Assembly: GCA_024401745.1 (NCBI GenBank)
Contig: JAKSKK010000001.1
Coordinates: 86,225 to 150,224 of the forward strand
Source: Bacteroidales bacterium
Lineage (GTDB): Bacteria; Bacteroidota; Bacteroidia; Bacteroidales; UBA932
Length of the DNA stretch: 64,000 nt
Direction: 5' to 3'
Each line of letters begins with the position of its first letter. The stretch's first letter is position 1. Positions 34,439 to 43,501 of this stretch are shown here, in pieces. The notes under the pieces were generated by a model that saw only the letters and a list, made by a program, of their open reading frames with translations, did no database searches and was not told the DNA's origin. The position numbers and the translations under genes are program-made.

Positions 34439-36304
34439 ATGTTCAGAAAAATATGCTTGGCCGTCCTTCTTGTGCTGATGACAGTCGGCGCTTCAGCGCA
34501 GACTGACTGGAACGGTGGGACGCGTTACGACTATCAGATAGATGGCAGGGATGCGGTACTGGTCGTGCCGGAGAATCCCGCACCCGGCAGGCCCTGGATA
34601 TGGCGTCCTGCCTTCTTCGACGCCTTTCCCTCGGTGGACATCGCCCTTCTCAAGGAAGGCTGGCACATAGCCTATTACGATGTCACACATTGCTACGGAA
34701 GCCCCGAGAGCGTGGGCTGGGCACACGATTTCTATGAAGATGCGGTGGCACGCTTCGGCGTGAATCCCAAGGTCACCATGGAAGGTTTCAGCCGCGGCGG
34801 CTATTTCTGCTTTGCGTGGGCGGAGGCCTACCCGGAGACCGTGGCGTCGATGTATCTGGACGCTCCGGTCTGTGACATACTCTCATGGCCCGGACGCAAG
34901 GATGAGGAGCTCTGGACTTCCTTCCTTGACTGGTGGTACATGCAGGACAGTGACGTCACTCCCTATTTCTCCGGCAATGCGCTCCAGCGTCTCCCTGCGA
35001 TTGCGAAGGCAGGAATACCTATGATAGGCGTATGCGGAGGCAGCGACAGCGTGGTGCCTTTCGAGGAGAATTTCAAGAGGGTCCGCGATCGCTATCAGGA
35101 CATGGGCGGCATAGTCGAGCTCATCCTCAAGCCTGAATGCGACCATCATCCCCACAGCCTGGATGATCCTGAACCCGTGGTGGACTTTGTAAAGCGCTAT
35201 GCCCCGGGATATGCTGACAGGCAGAGCATCAGCCTGCGTGGCAATCTGGATAACGCCATGTATGCCATGGCCGTGCGCAAGAAGGCTTGTGTCGCTTTCC
35301 TTGGCGGATCGATCACTGAAATGCGCGGATGGCGCAATCAGATAATGGAGGACCTTCAGCAGCGTTTCCCCGAAACCGAGTTCCAGTTCATCGAAGCCGG
35401 AATAGGCTCTCTGGGGTCTACTCCACATGCCTTCCGTTTCGAGCAGGACGTGCTGCAGCACGGCACTCCTGACCTGATGTTCTTCGAGGCGGCCGTCAAC
35501 GACGACACGAACGGTTTTGACGCACGCTCTCAGGTTCGCGGCGTAGAAGGCGTGGTCCGCCACGCTCTGGCCGTCAATCCCATGATGGACATAGTGCTCA
35601 TGCACTTCACGTATGAGCCGTTTGTGCCAATGATGGAGGACGGGGAAATTCCTGACGTGGTGCTCAACCATGAAAGGGTGGCCAACCGTTACCACCTGTG
35701 CTCGATCAACGAAGTGCAGGAAATCCATGACAGGATGCAGGCAGGTGAACTCACCTGGGAGCAGTTCGGCGGCTGCCATCCTGCATGGTATGGTCACAAG
35801 TTCTACACGGCTTCAATCAATGCTCTGCTTGACGCGAACACGAAGGCGTCATACTCCCCTGCCGTTCATCATGTTCCTGCAGCCATCGACGAGGCCTCGT
35901 ACTCAAGCGGCAAGCTGCTTACGCCTTCTCAGGCATTCGCACTTAAGGGCTTCCAGTATGATGAGGACTGGACACCGGCGATCGAGGCCGGCACAAGAGT
36001 CGGTTTCGTGAATGTCCCCATGCTTGCAACAAGCGTCGGCGGTTCGCTGCGATATTACTTCAACGGCAACGACATCGGCATTTTCTGCGTGGCAGGGCCG
36101 GATGCCGCGGTGATCAGCTACCGCATCGACCGTGGAGAATGGAAGGAACTCGACACCTATACTGAATGGAGCGAGGGACTGTATATTCCTTGGGTTTATA
36201 TGCTTGGCGAAGATCTGCCTGAAGGCATGCACAGCCTTGAGATCAAGGTTCCGACCGAGGGCGAACGCCGTGGCTGCGTGATAAGAAATTTTGTAGTTAA
36301 TTGA
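34439..36304 (+). CDS. fused alpha/beta-hydrolase and SGNH-hydrolase, exported
   Basis: A 621-residue secreted two-enzyme protein. Signal peptide ends near ASAQ (residue 21). Residues about 30-270 are an alpha/beta hydrolase: nucleophile elbow GFSRGGY with Ser118, and HHPH near residue 238 as candidate His. Residues about 280-480 are an SGNH/GDSL hydrolase: block I GGSITEM with Ser291, block V CHPAWYGH with His447. The Asp that usually stands three residues before that His is Gly here, so the second site is a Ser-His pair or uses another acid. Residues 480-621 form a beta-rich tail. Probably deacylates plant or algal glycans. The next gene starts 2 bases after this stop. Confidence 0.78.
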   Translation: MFRKICLAVLLVLMTVGASAQTDWNGGTRYDYQIDGRDAVLVVPENPAPGRPWIWRPAFFDAFPSVDIALLKEGWHIAYYDVTHCYGSPESVGWAHDFYEDAVARFGVNPKVTMEGFSRGGYFCFAWAEAYPETVASMYLDAPVCDILSWPGRKDEELWTSFLDWWYMQDSDVTPYFSGNALQRLPAIAKAGIPMIGVCGGSDSVVPFEENFKRVRDRYQDMGGIVELILKPECDHHPHSLDDPEPVVDFVKRYAPGYADRQSISLRGNLDNAMYAMAVRKKACVAFLGGSITEMRGWRNQIMEDLQQRFPETEFQFIEAGIGSLGSTPHAFRFEQDVLQHGTPDLMFFEAAVNDDTNGFDARSQVRGVEGVVRHALAVNPMMDIVLMHFTYEPFVPMMEDGEIPDVVLNHERVANRYHLCSINEVQEIHDRMQAGELTWEQFGGCHPAWYGHKFYTASINALLDANTKASYSPAVHHVPAAIDEASYSSGKLLTPSQAFALKGFQYDEDWTPAIEAGTRVGFVNVPMLATSVGGSLRYYFNGNDIGIFCVAGPDAAVISYRIDRGEWKELDTYTEWSEGLYIPWVYMLGEDLPEGMHSLEIKVPTEGERRGCVIRNFVVN

Positions 36305-36306
36305 AT

Positions 36307-39300
36307 ATGAGAAAATTATTTTTGACAATCAGCCTGCTGCTGCCGCTGTTCTTGGCAGCGCAGGAACGCGAGCCGGTATGGCCCGATGGCAAGATGCCTG
36401 ACAGGCAGGATCATCAGATTGCTGCGATGGTGAACGAGTTCGGGCCCGGCTTCGATGCCGACCAGCATCGTACGGCCTACCTGGAATGGTTCGAGGCACC
36501 TGAGCATCCCAACGGAGGCTGCATGATCCTCATCTCCGGCGGCAGCTATATGTGCTGCTGCGACATCCAGCTCATCAAGGAGTGGCGCGAATGCTTCACC
36601 GCAATGGGCTTCCAGTGCGTCAACTTCGTATATCGCACACCCCGCCCTGTTGGCCTTCCCATCTACCAGACTGCCTGGGAGGACGGCCAGCGTGCAGTGA
36701 GGATGGTCCGCAGCGAGGCTGCGAAGCGCGGCTTCGACCCTGAAAAGATCGGAACTGTCTCGATGTCTGCCGGCTCTCACCTTGCCCTGCTGCTTGCCAC
36801 GAGCTCACAGACTCCAGCATACGGGAAGACAGATGCGATCGACGACCTTCCCTGCCACATCAACTGGGCTATCGTGAATGCGCCCGCATACGTCACTACC
36901 GACGGTGAGAACGGCGACCCCGCTCAGCGCATTGGCATCGGCCCCGACGTGAAGATCTCCGACTGCTTCAAGTTCGACGAGAAGACCTGCCCCATGAGCC
37001 TCCATCACGGTGGCGAGGATCCATACACCCCGAGCGGTTCCACCCTCGTCTACAAGGAGCTCCACAAGCGTGGCATTCCTGCCGAGCTGCATCTCTATCC
37101 CGGCAAGGGCCACGGTGCTTTCGGCCTTGACCGTGCTGTCGAGTTCATCAATCAGATGGAGTTCGTGAAGCCTCTCGAGCCTGAAGTCGCCATCATGGAC
37201 CGCTACGCCAGCGACGAGGATCAGGTTGAAGTTATCGACGAGGACATCTGGCCTGAGGGCAAGATGCCTAACGACGGACTTGACCAGAAGCACCCCTACA
37301 TCTCATGGCACATCCCCGTAAACCGCAGAACTGATGCAGTGCAGATCATCTGGTCAGGCGGAGGTTATTACGGCAACAGCCCCGACGGCTTCGAGGTCGA
37401 CCCTGCAAGGCGCTATCTGAACGAGAGGGGCATGACCGTCGTGACCCTGCAGTACCGCACTCCCCGCCCTGCTCCTGAGACGAATCTCGGAATGCACACG
37501 CCTGCATGGCAGGACATCCAGCGAGCTATCAGACTGGTACGCAGCGAGGCCCGCTCTCACGGCTGCGACCCGAACCAGATTGGCATCATGGGCAGCTCTG
37601 CCGGCGGACATCTCTGCCTCATGGGCGTCACCTCATCGGCCCAGCGTTCCTATCTGCCCATCGACGACGTCGACAAGCTCCCCTGCAATGTCCAGTGGGG
37701 AATCGGCATATATCCCGCATACGTACTCTCTGACGGCTTCGGGGATGCGAACGCGCAGCATGGCGACGGCGACGAGCTCTACCTCGCTCCGGAATTCAAC
37801 TTCGACAAGGACACGGCCCCCATGCTCTTCATCCAGGGCGATGAGGACGTGTACTCTTCAGTGGGCTCAGTCCGCGTTTGGGAGAAGATGCGCAGCATGG
37901 GAGTCCAGAGCGAACTGCACTTGCTTGCCAAGCGCAACCATTGCTTTCAGCGAACTGCATCTCCCGGAACAGGCAGCTACACCTGGCTCGACCGCATAGG
38001 CGAGTTCCTTGACGAGAGGCTTGACGACTGGTGGGGACATTACACCGCTCCCAAGGACGAGCAGGTTCTTGCCAAGCTCGACCAGTGGCAGGACCTCAAG
38101 TTCGGTGTCATCTTCCACTGGGGACTCTATGCGATTCCCGGAATCGTGGAGTCCTGGGGGCTCTGCGGCGAGGACTTCGACTGGGAAACAGCTGCCCGTG
38201 AGCAGTTGGGCATGTCTCTCGATGAGTTCAGAAAGTGGTACTGGGGCTTGAATTCGCAGATGAACCCTACCCAGTTCGACCCTTCCAAGTGGGCTGACAT
38301 AATGAAGGATGCCGGAATGAAGTATCTTGTGTTCACCACCAAGCATCATGACGGCTTCTGCATGTTCGACTCCAAGTACACTGATTTCAAGATCACTAAC
38401 ACTCCTTTCGGCTCCGACCCCCGCAGCAATGTGGCAAAGGAAGTCTTCAACGCATTCCGTGAGAAGGATTTCATGGTCGGAGCATACTTCTCAAAGCCTG
38501 ACTGGCACTGCAAGGATTTCTGGAATCCCAAGTTTGCTGCAGCCGACAGATATCAGAACTACGACAAGGCAGCACACCCCGACTGGTGGCGTAACTACGT
38601 CGACTACACCAAGAATCAGCTGAATGAGATCACCAGCGGCGAGTACGGCAACATCGACATCCTGTGGCTTGACGGCGGATGGATAGACGGCAAGTCAGTC
38701 GAGCTTGGTGATGTGCTCGAAGGTGCACGCCAGCGCAACCCGGGCATGATCAGCGTCGACCGTGCATGCCGCGGCGAGTTCGAGAACTATCAGACCCCCG
38801 AATGCCAGATTCCTCCCGCACAGTTCGACTTCCCCTGGGAGACCTGCGACGTGATGGCTGGCTGGGGCTGGGTGAACAACCCCAATTATAAGAGCAACGT
38901 TGCCATCATCGCCAATCTTGTCGAAGTTGTCGCAAAGGGTGGAAACTACCTGCTCGGAGTTGGTCCCAAACCTGACGGAACCATCGATGAGATTGCTGCC
39001 TTGATACTACGCTGTGTGGGTGATTGGCTGCGCAAGTACGGTGATGCTATCTACAACACTCGCATCACCAAGAACTATCACCAGGGCGACGTGTGGTTCA
39101 CAGCCAACAAGGACGGCAAGACTCTCAATGCCATCTGGGTATACAAGGAGGGGCCGAAGCCTCAGACCATAGAATGGAAGGGCAACATCCCTACCGGCAA
39201 GATGGTGCTTCTTTCGACCGGAAAGGCCGTGAAGTACAAGGTAGAAGGCGACAAGGTCACCGTGACCCTGCCGAAGAACATGCCGTTGGAGTCGTTTGCT

Positions 39301-39324
39301 CTTAAGTTTACTGCAGCTCTTTAG
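36307..39324 (+). CDS. esterase-esterase-GH29 alpha-L-fucosidase triple fusion, exported
   Basis: A 1005-residue secreted protein with signal peptide to about residue 19 (FLAAQ). Residues 20-310: alpha/beta hydrolase of the acetyl-xylan-esterase-like type, elbow SMSAGSH with Ser154, and GKGHGAF with the catalytic His. Residues 311-575: a second copy of the same fold, GSSAGGH with Ser431 and KRNHCFQ. Both share the YRTPRP segment. Residues 590-1005: GH29 fucosidase, with FGVIFHWGLYAIPG, FTTKHHDGFCMFDS and the nucleophile Asp789 in ILWLDGGW. The ATG at 36307 follows the upstream stop by 2 bases; an in-frame TTG at 36301 overlaps that stop. Likely removes O-acyl groups and fucose from the same side chain. 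Confidence 0.85.
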   Translation: MRKLFLTISLLLPLFLAAQEREPVWPDGKMPDRQDHQIAAMVNEFGPGFDADQHRTAYLEWFEAPEHPNGGCMILISGGSYMCCCDIQLIKEWRECFTAMGFQCVNFVYRTPRPVGLPIYQTAWEDGQRAVRMVRSEAAKRGFDPEKIGTVSMSAGSHLALLLATSSQTPAYGKTDAIDDLPCHINWAIVNAPAYVTTDGENGDPAQRIGIGPDVKISDCFKFDEKTCPMSLHHGGEDPYTPSGSTLVYKELHKRGIPAELHLYPGKGHGAFGLDRAVEFINQMEFVKPLEPEVAIMDRYASDEDQVEVIDEDIWPEGKMPNDGLDQKHPYISWHIPVNRRTDAVQIIWSGGGYYGNSPDGFEVDPARRYLNERGMTVVTLQYRTPRPAPETNLGMHTPAWQDIQRAIRLVRSEARSHGCDPNQIGIMGSSAGGHLCLMGVTSSAQRSYLPIDDVDKLPCNVQWGIGIYPAYVLSDGFGDANAQHGDGDELYLAPEFNFDKDTAPMLFIQGDEDVYSSVGSVRVWEKMRSMGVQSELHLLAKRNHCFQRTASPGTGSYTWLDRIGEFLDERLDDWWGHYTAPKDEQVLAKLDQWQDLKFGVIFHWGLYAIPGIVESWGLCGEDFDWETAAREQLGMSLDEFRKWYWGLNSQMNPTQFDPSKWADIMKDAGMKYLVFTTKHHDGFCMFDSKYTDFKITNTPFGSDPRSNVAKEVFNAFREKDFMVGAYFSKPDWHCKDFWNPKFAAADRYQNYDKAAHPDWWRNYVDYTKNQLNEITSGEYGNIDILWLDGGWIDGKSVELGDVLEGARQRNPGMISVDRACRGEFENYQTPECQIPPAQFDFPWETCDVMAGWGWVNNPNYKSNVAIIANLVEVVAKGGNYLLGVGPKPDGTIDEIAALILRCVGDWLRKYGDAIYNTRITKNYHQGDVWFTANKDGKTLNAIWVYKEGPKPQTIEWKGNIPTGKMVLLSTGKAVKYKVEGDKVTVTLPKNMPLESFALKFTAAL

Positions 39325-39904
39325 GCATTATCACCCTGTAGAGGTTGCAGCCCACGAAATTGCCGATTACAATGCTGATATAGAAAAGAATTACCGCAAG
39401 CGCATTCTCTGCCAGGAATGGCAGGGGTGCACAGAGGTAATAGAAAGCATCGGCGATGCAGTGCGGGAATCCGCAGGTGATGAACATGGGCACACCGAAG
39501 AGCAGAGGCAGGTACTTGCCCTGACGGCCGAAGGTAACGGCCGTTGTCATGATGAAACCGCATCCTACTGCAAGCGCAGCGCCCTTGAGCGGGCCAACGG
39601 CCAGACGGGCCTGAAGAATGCCCTGAGCGGTCTGCTGGAGAGGCATAGGTGAGCATCTGGCGATCAGAGCCACTACGAGGCAGCCGACGATGTTGCCAAG
39701 CAGGATCGTGAACAGATTCCAGAACTCCCCTTTCTTGAAGAAGCCTGCAGTTCCTGTGAACAGCTTGAGACCATAATGCACGACGGCAAGAAGGCCGAAG
39801 GCGAACAGGACGGAACCAACAAAGCTCTTTTCTGCAAGATAGCCGAAGCCGGCGATGCCTATGCAGATGCCGGCGAGGATGGAAGAACGGAATATTTTCA
39901 TCAT
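39308..39904 (-). CDS. formate/nitrite transporter (FNT) family protein, short
   Basis: An inner-membrane channel of 198 residues with six predicted helices. Family features: two GN-VG segments (GNIVGC and GNFVGC), TAGFF before the first, and CGFPHCIADAFYY, which corresponds to the family's central-His loop. FocA/NirC proteins are usually 260-290 residues, so this one is shorter, chiefly at the termini. It may conduct formate, nitrite or another small anion. The start is placed at the first of two adjacent ATGs (39904), 10 bases downstream of the preceding gene's stop. The 3' end overlaps the convergent fucosidase gene by 17 bases. Confidence 0.72.
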   Translation of the reverse strand: MMKIFRSSILAGICIGIAGFGYLAEKSFVGSVLFAFGLLAVVHYGLKLFTGTAGFFKKGEFWNLFTILLGNIVGCLVVALIARCSPMPLQQTAQGILQARLAVGPLKGAALAVGCGFIMTTAVTFGRQGKYLPLLFGVPMFITCGFPHCIADAFYYLCAPLPFLAENALAVILFYISIVIGNFVGCNLYRVIMPKELQ

Positions 39905-39914
39905 TTTGTAAAAA

Positions 39915-40256
39915 TTATCTGTAGAGCAGCAGCGTGAAGACGCCGCTGCTTTCTTTCTGCTCTGACTTGATGCCAAGTTCAGCGGCCTTGAGTCTGGCTA
40001 TGACGGCCGCCTGGGCAGCGCCGACGCCCGAAATCACTATCGTGCCTTCAGACGTCTCGAACATTGATTCAGGGGAATATGACGATGCGCTGCGCACGAC
40101 TGCATCCAGCTGCGCCTGCTTGATTTCGTAAGAAGGATCGGAGACCGGACCGGCTACACGGCGGATGAGAGTGTCAAGAGACGGCGTGTTGCGTACATAT
40201 ACGCTTGCGCCGTTCCTCAGAGCCTCCTGCTTTTTCTCAAGATAGTTATCTGCCAT
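39915..40256 (-). CDS. conserved small protein of unknown function
   Basis: A 113-residue soluble protein without signal peptide or recognisable domain. It has a central Gly/Ala-rich segment TIVISGVGAAQAAVIARLKAAELGI that might form a beta-alpha nucleotide-like loop, and a terminal strand VFTLLLYR. It overlaps the stop of the RelA/SpoT-type gene by 11 bases and precedes the FNT gene by 10, so the three are one unit. That context hints at a role linked to the alarmone synthetase, without evidence for mechanism. Confidence 0.5.
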   Translation of the reverse strand: MADNYLEKKQEALRNGASVYVRNTPSLDTLIRRVAGPVSDPSYEIKQAQLDAVVRSASSYSPESMFETSEGTIVISGVGAAQAAVIARLKAAELGIKSEQKESSGVFTLLLYR

Positions 40257-41355
40257 TCCCAGTCATGAACTTTAGGCATTTCGCGTTTGCGAGCACTCTT
40301 TCGGCGCGTGCCCTGTTGTGCTCGGACGGTCCGCTGACCTTCTCGAAAAGCTTCTCAAGCCCGAGCACGCCGCCGCCGTTGCGCAGGATATAGACCTCGA
40401 GGAGGTCCTGTATGGCAATTGTGGAGCTGATGATGTCGAGGTCGGTTCCGCCGATCTGGTATGCCGCAAGCTCGTATGCATCCTCTCCGTATTCCTGGAT
40501 GAGCTTCTGCAGGTCGCCAAGGGTCTGGAAGCCTATGGCCTTGAAGGCAGTGAGGTATTTCAGGGCGGAGGATTCGTATATCTCTGCCTGGTTGATGGCG
40601 GCTATTCTCTTGGTGAGCTTCTCGAAAGGCTTGAGCTTGAGATAGCTAGTGAAGGAGTCCATGTCGAGGGGAACCTTGTCGAACTCTCCGTCGGCCACCA
40701 GGGCCTGCACCTTGCGCCTGTAGTCGTTGATTTCAGTACGGATGCGGCTGAACTGCTCGTCTGCAAGCTCCAGCATGCCGGCCAGGCAGTTCAGGTTGCG
40801 TATGTACTCCTTGGGCACGTCGACGCCTGACTTGTAACCGGTGTCGTGGTTCATGTTGGACCATACGTGCTGAAGGGCAGTACGCATCTGCACCTCGAAC
40901 CTGAGTTCGTTCACCATGGGAAGCTCGGGATTGTCGTAAAGCGTCTTTGGGATGCGGCAGATGTAATGCAGGGAGTTGTATCCGAAGCTGTCGAGAGCGT
41001 GCATCTTGCGCTTGTCGACGCTCTGCGACCAGTCTACGTCGAATAACTTGTCGATCAGGACGGCCACCTTGTCGACTTCGTCGGAGAAGAATGTCACTAC
41101 GCGTATGCCCACGATGTCGGTGATGTCGGCGATGGTGCTGTACTTGTAGCCTTTGAGGTCGAGCTTGCCGGCAAGGCTGGCTTCAGCCTTTATGCGGCTC
41201 TCGTGCGCAACGATATACAGGCCAATGCCCTTGATTGCCTTGTCGAGCTCACGCTGTGCTATCTCCATTATCTTCTCGTATGCAGGCATGTTCTCGTTGT
41301 ATTCGTCGAGAAGCATGTTGCAATGAAGGTCGAGGCCGTATTTCTCCTGATTCAT
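40246..41355 (-). CDS. RelA/SpoT-type (p)ppGpp synthetase domain protein
   Basis: A 369-residue cytosolic protein carrying an isolated alarmone synthetase domain (about 45-215): the RIKAEASLAGKL segment, DIVGIRVVTFF, GYNSLHYI and the EVQMRTALQHVW strand. There is no HD hydrolase domain and no TGS/ACT domain, so it resembles small alarmone synthetases, but it has a 150-residue C-terminal helical extension (about 220-369). Synthesis of ppGpp or a related nucleotide is the likely role. It leads the unit with the small unknown gene and the FNT transporter. Its -7 box (TATATTTG) is 28 bases upstream. Confidence 0.8.
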   Translation of the reverse strand: MNQEKYGLDLHCNMLLDEYNENMPAYEKIMEIAQRELDKAIKGIGLYIVAHESRIKAEASLAGKLDLKGYKYSTIADITDIVGIRVVTFFSDEVDKVAVLIDKLFDVDWSQSVDKRKMHALDSFGYNSLHYICRIPKTLYDNPELPMVNELRFEVQMRTALQHVWSNMNHDTGYKSGVDVPKEYIRNLNCLAGMLELADEQFSRIRTEINDYRRKVQALVADGEFDKVPLDMDSFTSYLKLKPFEKLTKRIAAINQAEIYESSALKYLTAFKAIGFQTLGDLQKLIQEYGEDAYELAAYQIGGTDLDIISSTIAIQDLLEVYILRNGGGVLGLEKLFEKVSGPSEHNRARAERVLANAKCLKFMTGNGR

Positions 41356-41382
41356 GTTATGTCCGGTAATTTGAGATTACTG

Positions 41383-41414
41383 CAAATATAAGCGATGGCT
41401 TGCTAAAAAGCAAT
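41383..41414 (-). promoter_or_regulatory. promoter of the alarmone-synthetase operon
   Basis: TATATTTG at 41390-41383 on the minus strand, with ATTG at 41414-41411 (20-base spacer) as a near-consensus -33. The predicted leader is about 22 bases. The -33 lies in the 3' end of the TonB-dependent receptor gene. Confidence 0.55.
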
Positions 41415-43499
41415 GTTTATGCTCAGCCTTAAGCCGATTGGAGCCTGCGGGAACACGCCTTCAGTCTGATATGGCCTGCCGTCCACAATGGCCCTCCAGA
41501 CCCATGCATAGGCATAATACTGACTGTTCAGCAGATTGTCGGCCTCGGCGCAAAGAGTGAGCTTCATCTTCCTGATATCGAAGCAGTGTGCGGCTGAGAG
41601 CCCGACTGTGGAGTATGCCGGAACCATCCTGGAGGCATTGCCGGTGTTGTCCCAGTACTGCCTGCCTACGTACTTGTACCGGAGGGAGATGCCTTTGTTC
41701 ATCCAGTCTGGGCTGTACTTCAGCTGCGCCCCGGCTATGGCGGAAGGGCTGAGCAGGATGGGTGCATCGGCGTATTCTTCCGAGGTCTGCCCCAGGTAAT
41801 TCCAGTCTGCATCATAGCAGTCCAGGAATGCGGTGTATCTCTTTATCCTATTGGTGCTGAGTGTGAGGTTGGCGCTTGTGCTGAACTTTGCCAGAGGTTT
41901 CCAGCTTCCGCTCAGCTCGACTCCCCTCCTGAATGCTCTTGGAGTATTCTCCTTTATGACATAGCCCGCGTCGTTGATGCGCCCGGTCTCGAGGAGCATG
42001 TCGTAGTACTCCATGTCATAAATACCTATGCTGAACGCTGCGTGACTGCCGCTGAAGCCGTAGGATGCCTCGAGGTCCAGCATGGTCTCAGGCCTGACCT
42101 GCGTGCTGGCCTGCAGGTCGGCCCTTGTAGGTTCGCGATGGCCGAGTGCAGCCGATGCCATGAACCTGTTTCTGGCCGACGGGCGCACAGTCACTCCGAG
42201 CCTGGGGTTCAGGAATGCCCAGGTCCTCGCAAAATCAAGGACCTGCCCGTATTCGTCCGGACCTGTCATGTCGTGATGCAGGGCCCTGCCCTGAAGCTCC
42301 GCGTACAGCGTGGTATGCCTGAGCGCAGACCATTCGGCTCTCAGGTAAGCGTCTCCCTCATATTTGAGCGCATCGTTGTCGTACCAGTTCCTGACGTCGT
42401 CAGTCGCAGTGGGAAGCCAGTAGGTACCGTAGTGCTGGCATCTGTACAGGGATGCATAGATGCCGCCGCTCAGGGCAAATGAGGACGTCTGCCAGACGAT
42501 GTCGCTTCTCAGTACATACAGCGAATTGCCAAGGGCGTCGTCGGTGATGGCGTCGTTCTGCCCGTCAAGGAAAGCTACGCGGTACTGCTCGTAGTAGCCT
42601 ATGCCGTCGGTATAGTTGAGCGTGGTGCTGCTTTTCAGGTTGTGGCTGAAGCTGTGCTTCCAGTTGAGCTGGAAATGCAGCTGGCGGTAGTTGTCGGACT
42701 GGTTGTCATAGTAATGCAGCCGGCCTTCCGAGTCGCGGTACTCCCCTGCCGGATTGTACATGGGATCCTCGCGGTATTTTGCCAGTGGAATGCCTTCCCA
42801 GGTGATTCCGGAGTGCTGCTGCCCGAACAGGATAGTCAGTGCCAGACGGTCCTTCCCGTTGTCCCAGTTCACGAGGCCCAGGGCGCTCTGCACGTCCGCG
42901 AATGCGTTCCTGATGTAGCCGTTGGTATGCTGCAAGCTGTAGGCTCCGCCTGCGGTGAGAGTGCCGTTGCCGATGTGCCCGTACACCAGAGGCGCCTGAA
43001 TCATTCCGCCGATTGTGCCGAAGGAGCCCAGGTTCAGTTCGGCGGAAAGCGACTCCACAGCGTTCTCTGTGCTCATGTTGATGCCGGCTCCGAATGCTCC
43101 GGGTCCACATGCGCTGGTGCCAAGGCCACGCTGAATCTGCACGGAAGACAGATATTTCCCCAGCGCGGGGATGTTCACCCAGAAGACCTCACCGTCCTCT
43201 GCACCGTTAAGGCTTATACCGTTAAGGCTCACCGAAGTCTGGCCGCCGGCCACTCCCCTTATGCGCATCTGGCTGTAACCCAGGCCGGTGCCGCCTTCGT
43301 TGGTGCTCACGACCGATGGCTCGGAGTCAAGAGCCATAGGCACCGAGGTCTCGACTGCGCGGGATCTGAGTTCTTCCTGTGAAACGGTTGTGTGCGGAAC
43401 GGGAGTGTCCTGCCCTGCTCTGCCGGCGAATACTGTCAGCGCCGGAATCGTGTCCTGGATGTCCAGGAGCGAGATCAATAGAATAAATAATGCTTTCAT
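41403..43499 (-). CDS. TonB-dependent receptor, probably for thiamine
   Basis: A 698-residue outer-membrane receptor: signal-like N-terminus, a plug domain (about 40-150; SQMRIRGVAGGQTSVSLNGISLNG and IQRGLGTSACGPGAFGAGINM), then a 22-strand barrel with a final strand LRLSINIAF. There is no N-terminal carboxypeptidase-like domain, so it is BtuB/FecA-like rather than SusC-like. The TPP riboswitch immediately before the start codon implies that the substrate is thiamine or a phosphorylated or precursor form. No PnuT-type or ABC inner-membrane partner is in the window. It reads toward the alarmone operon, which has its own promoter. Confidence 0.85.
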   Translation of the reverse strand: MKALFILLISLLDIQDTIPALTVFAGRAGQDTPVPHTTVSQEELRSRAVETSVPMALDSEPSVVSTNEGGTGLGYSQMRIRGVAGGQTSVSLNGISLNGAEDGEVFWVNIPALGKYLSSVQIQRGLGTSACGPGAFGAGINMSTENAVESLSAELNLGSFGTIGGMIQAPLVYGHIGNGTLTAGGAYSLQHTNGYIRNAFADVQSALGLVNWDNGKDRLALTILFGQQHSGITWEGIPLAKYREDPMYNPAGEYRDSEGRLHYYDNQSDNYRQLHFQLNWKHSFSHNLKSSTTLNYTDGIGYYEQYRVAFLDGQNDAITDDALGNSLYVLRSDIVWQTSSFALSGGIYASLYRCQHYGTYWLPTATDDVRNWYDNDALKYEGDAYLRAEWSALRHTTLYAELQGRALHHDMTGPDEYGQVLDFARTWAFLNPRLGVTVRPSARNRFMASAALGHREPTRADLQASTQVRPETMLDLEASYGFSGSHAAFSIGIYDMEYYDMLLETGRINDAGYVIKENTPRAFRRGVELSGSWKPLAKFSTSANLTLSTNRIKRYTAFLDCYDADWNYLGQTSEEYADAPILLSPSAIAGAQLKYSPDWMNKGISLRYKYVGRQYWDNTGNASRMVPAYSTVGLSAAHCFDIRKMKLTLCAEADNLLNSQYYAYAWVWRAIVDGRPYQTEGVFPQAPIGLRLSINIAF

Positions 43500-43501
43500 A
43501 C

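Noticed and set aside
34883-35797. 304-codon open frame antisense to the fused hydrolase
   Set aside because: The plus strand has clear catalytic motifs across the same bases; the antisense frame has none.
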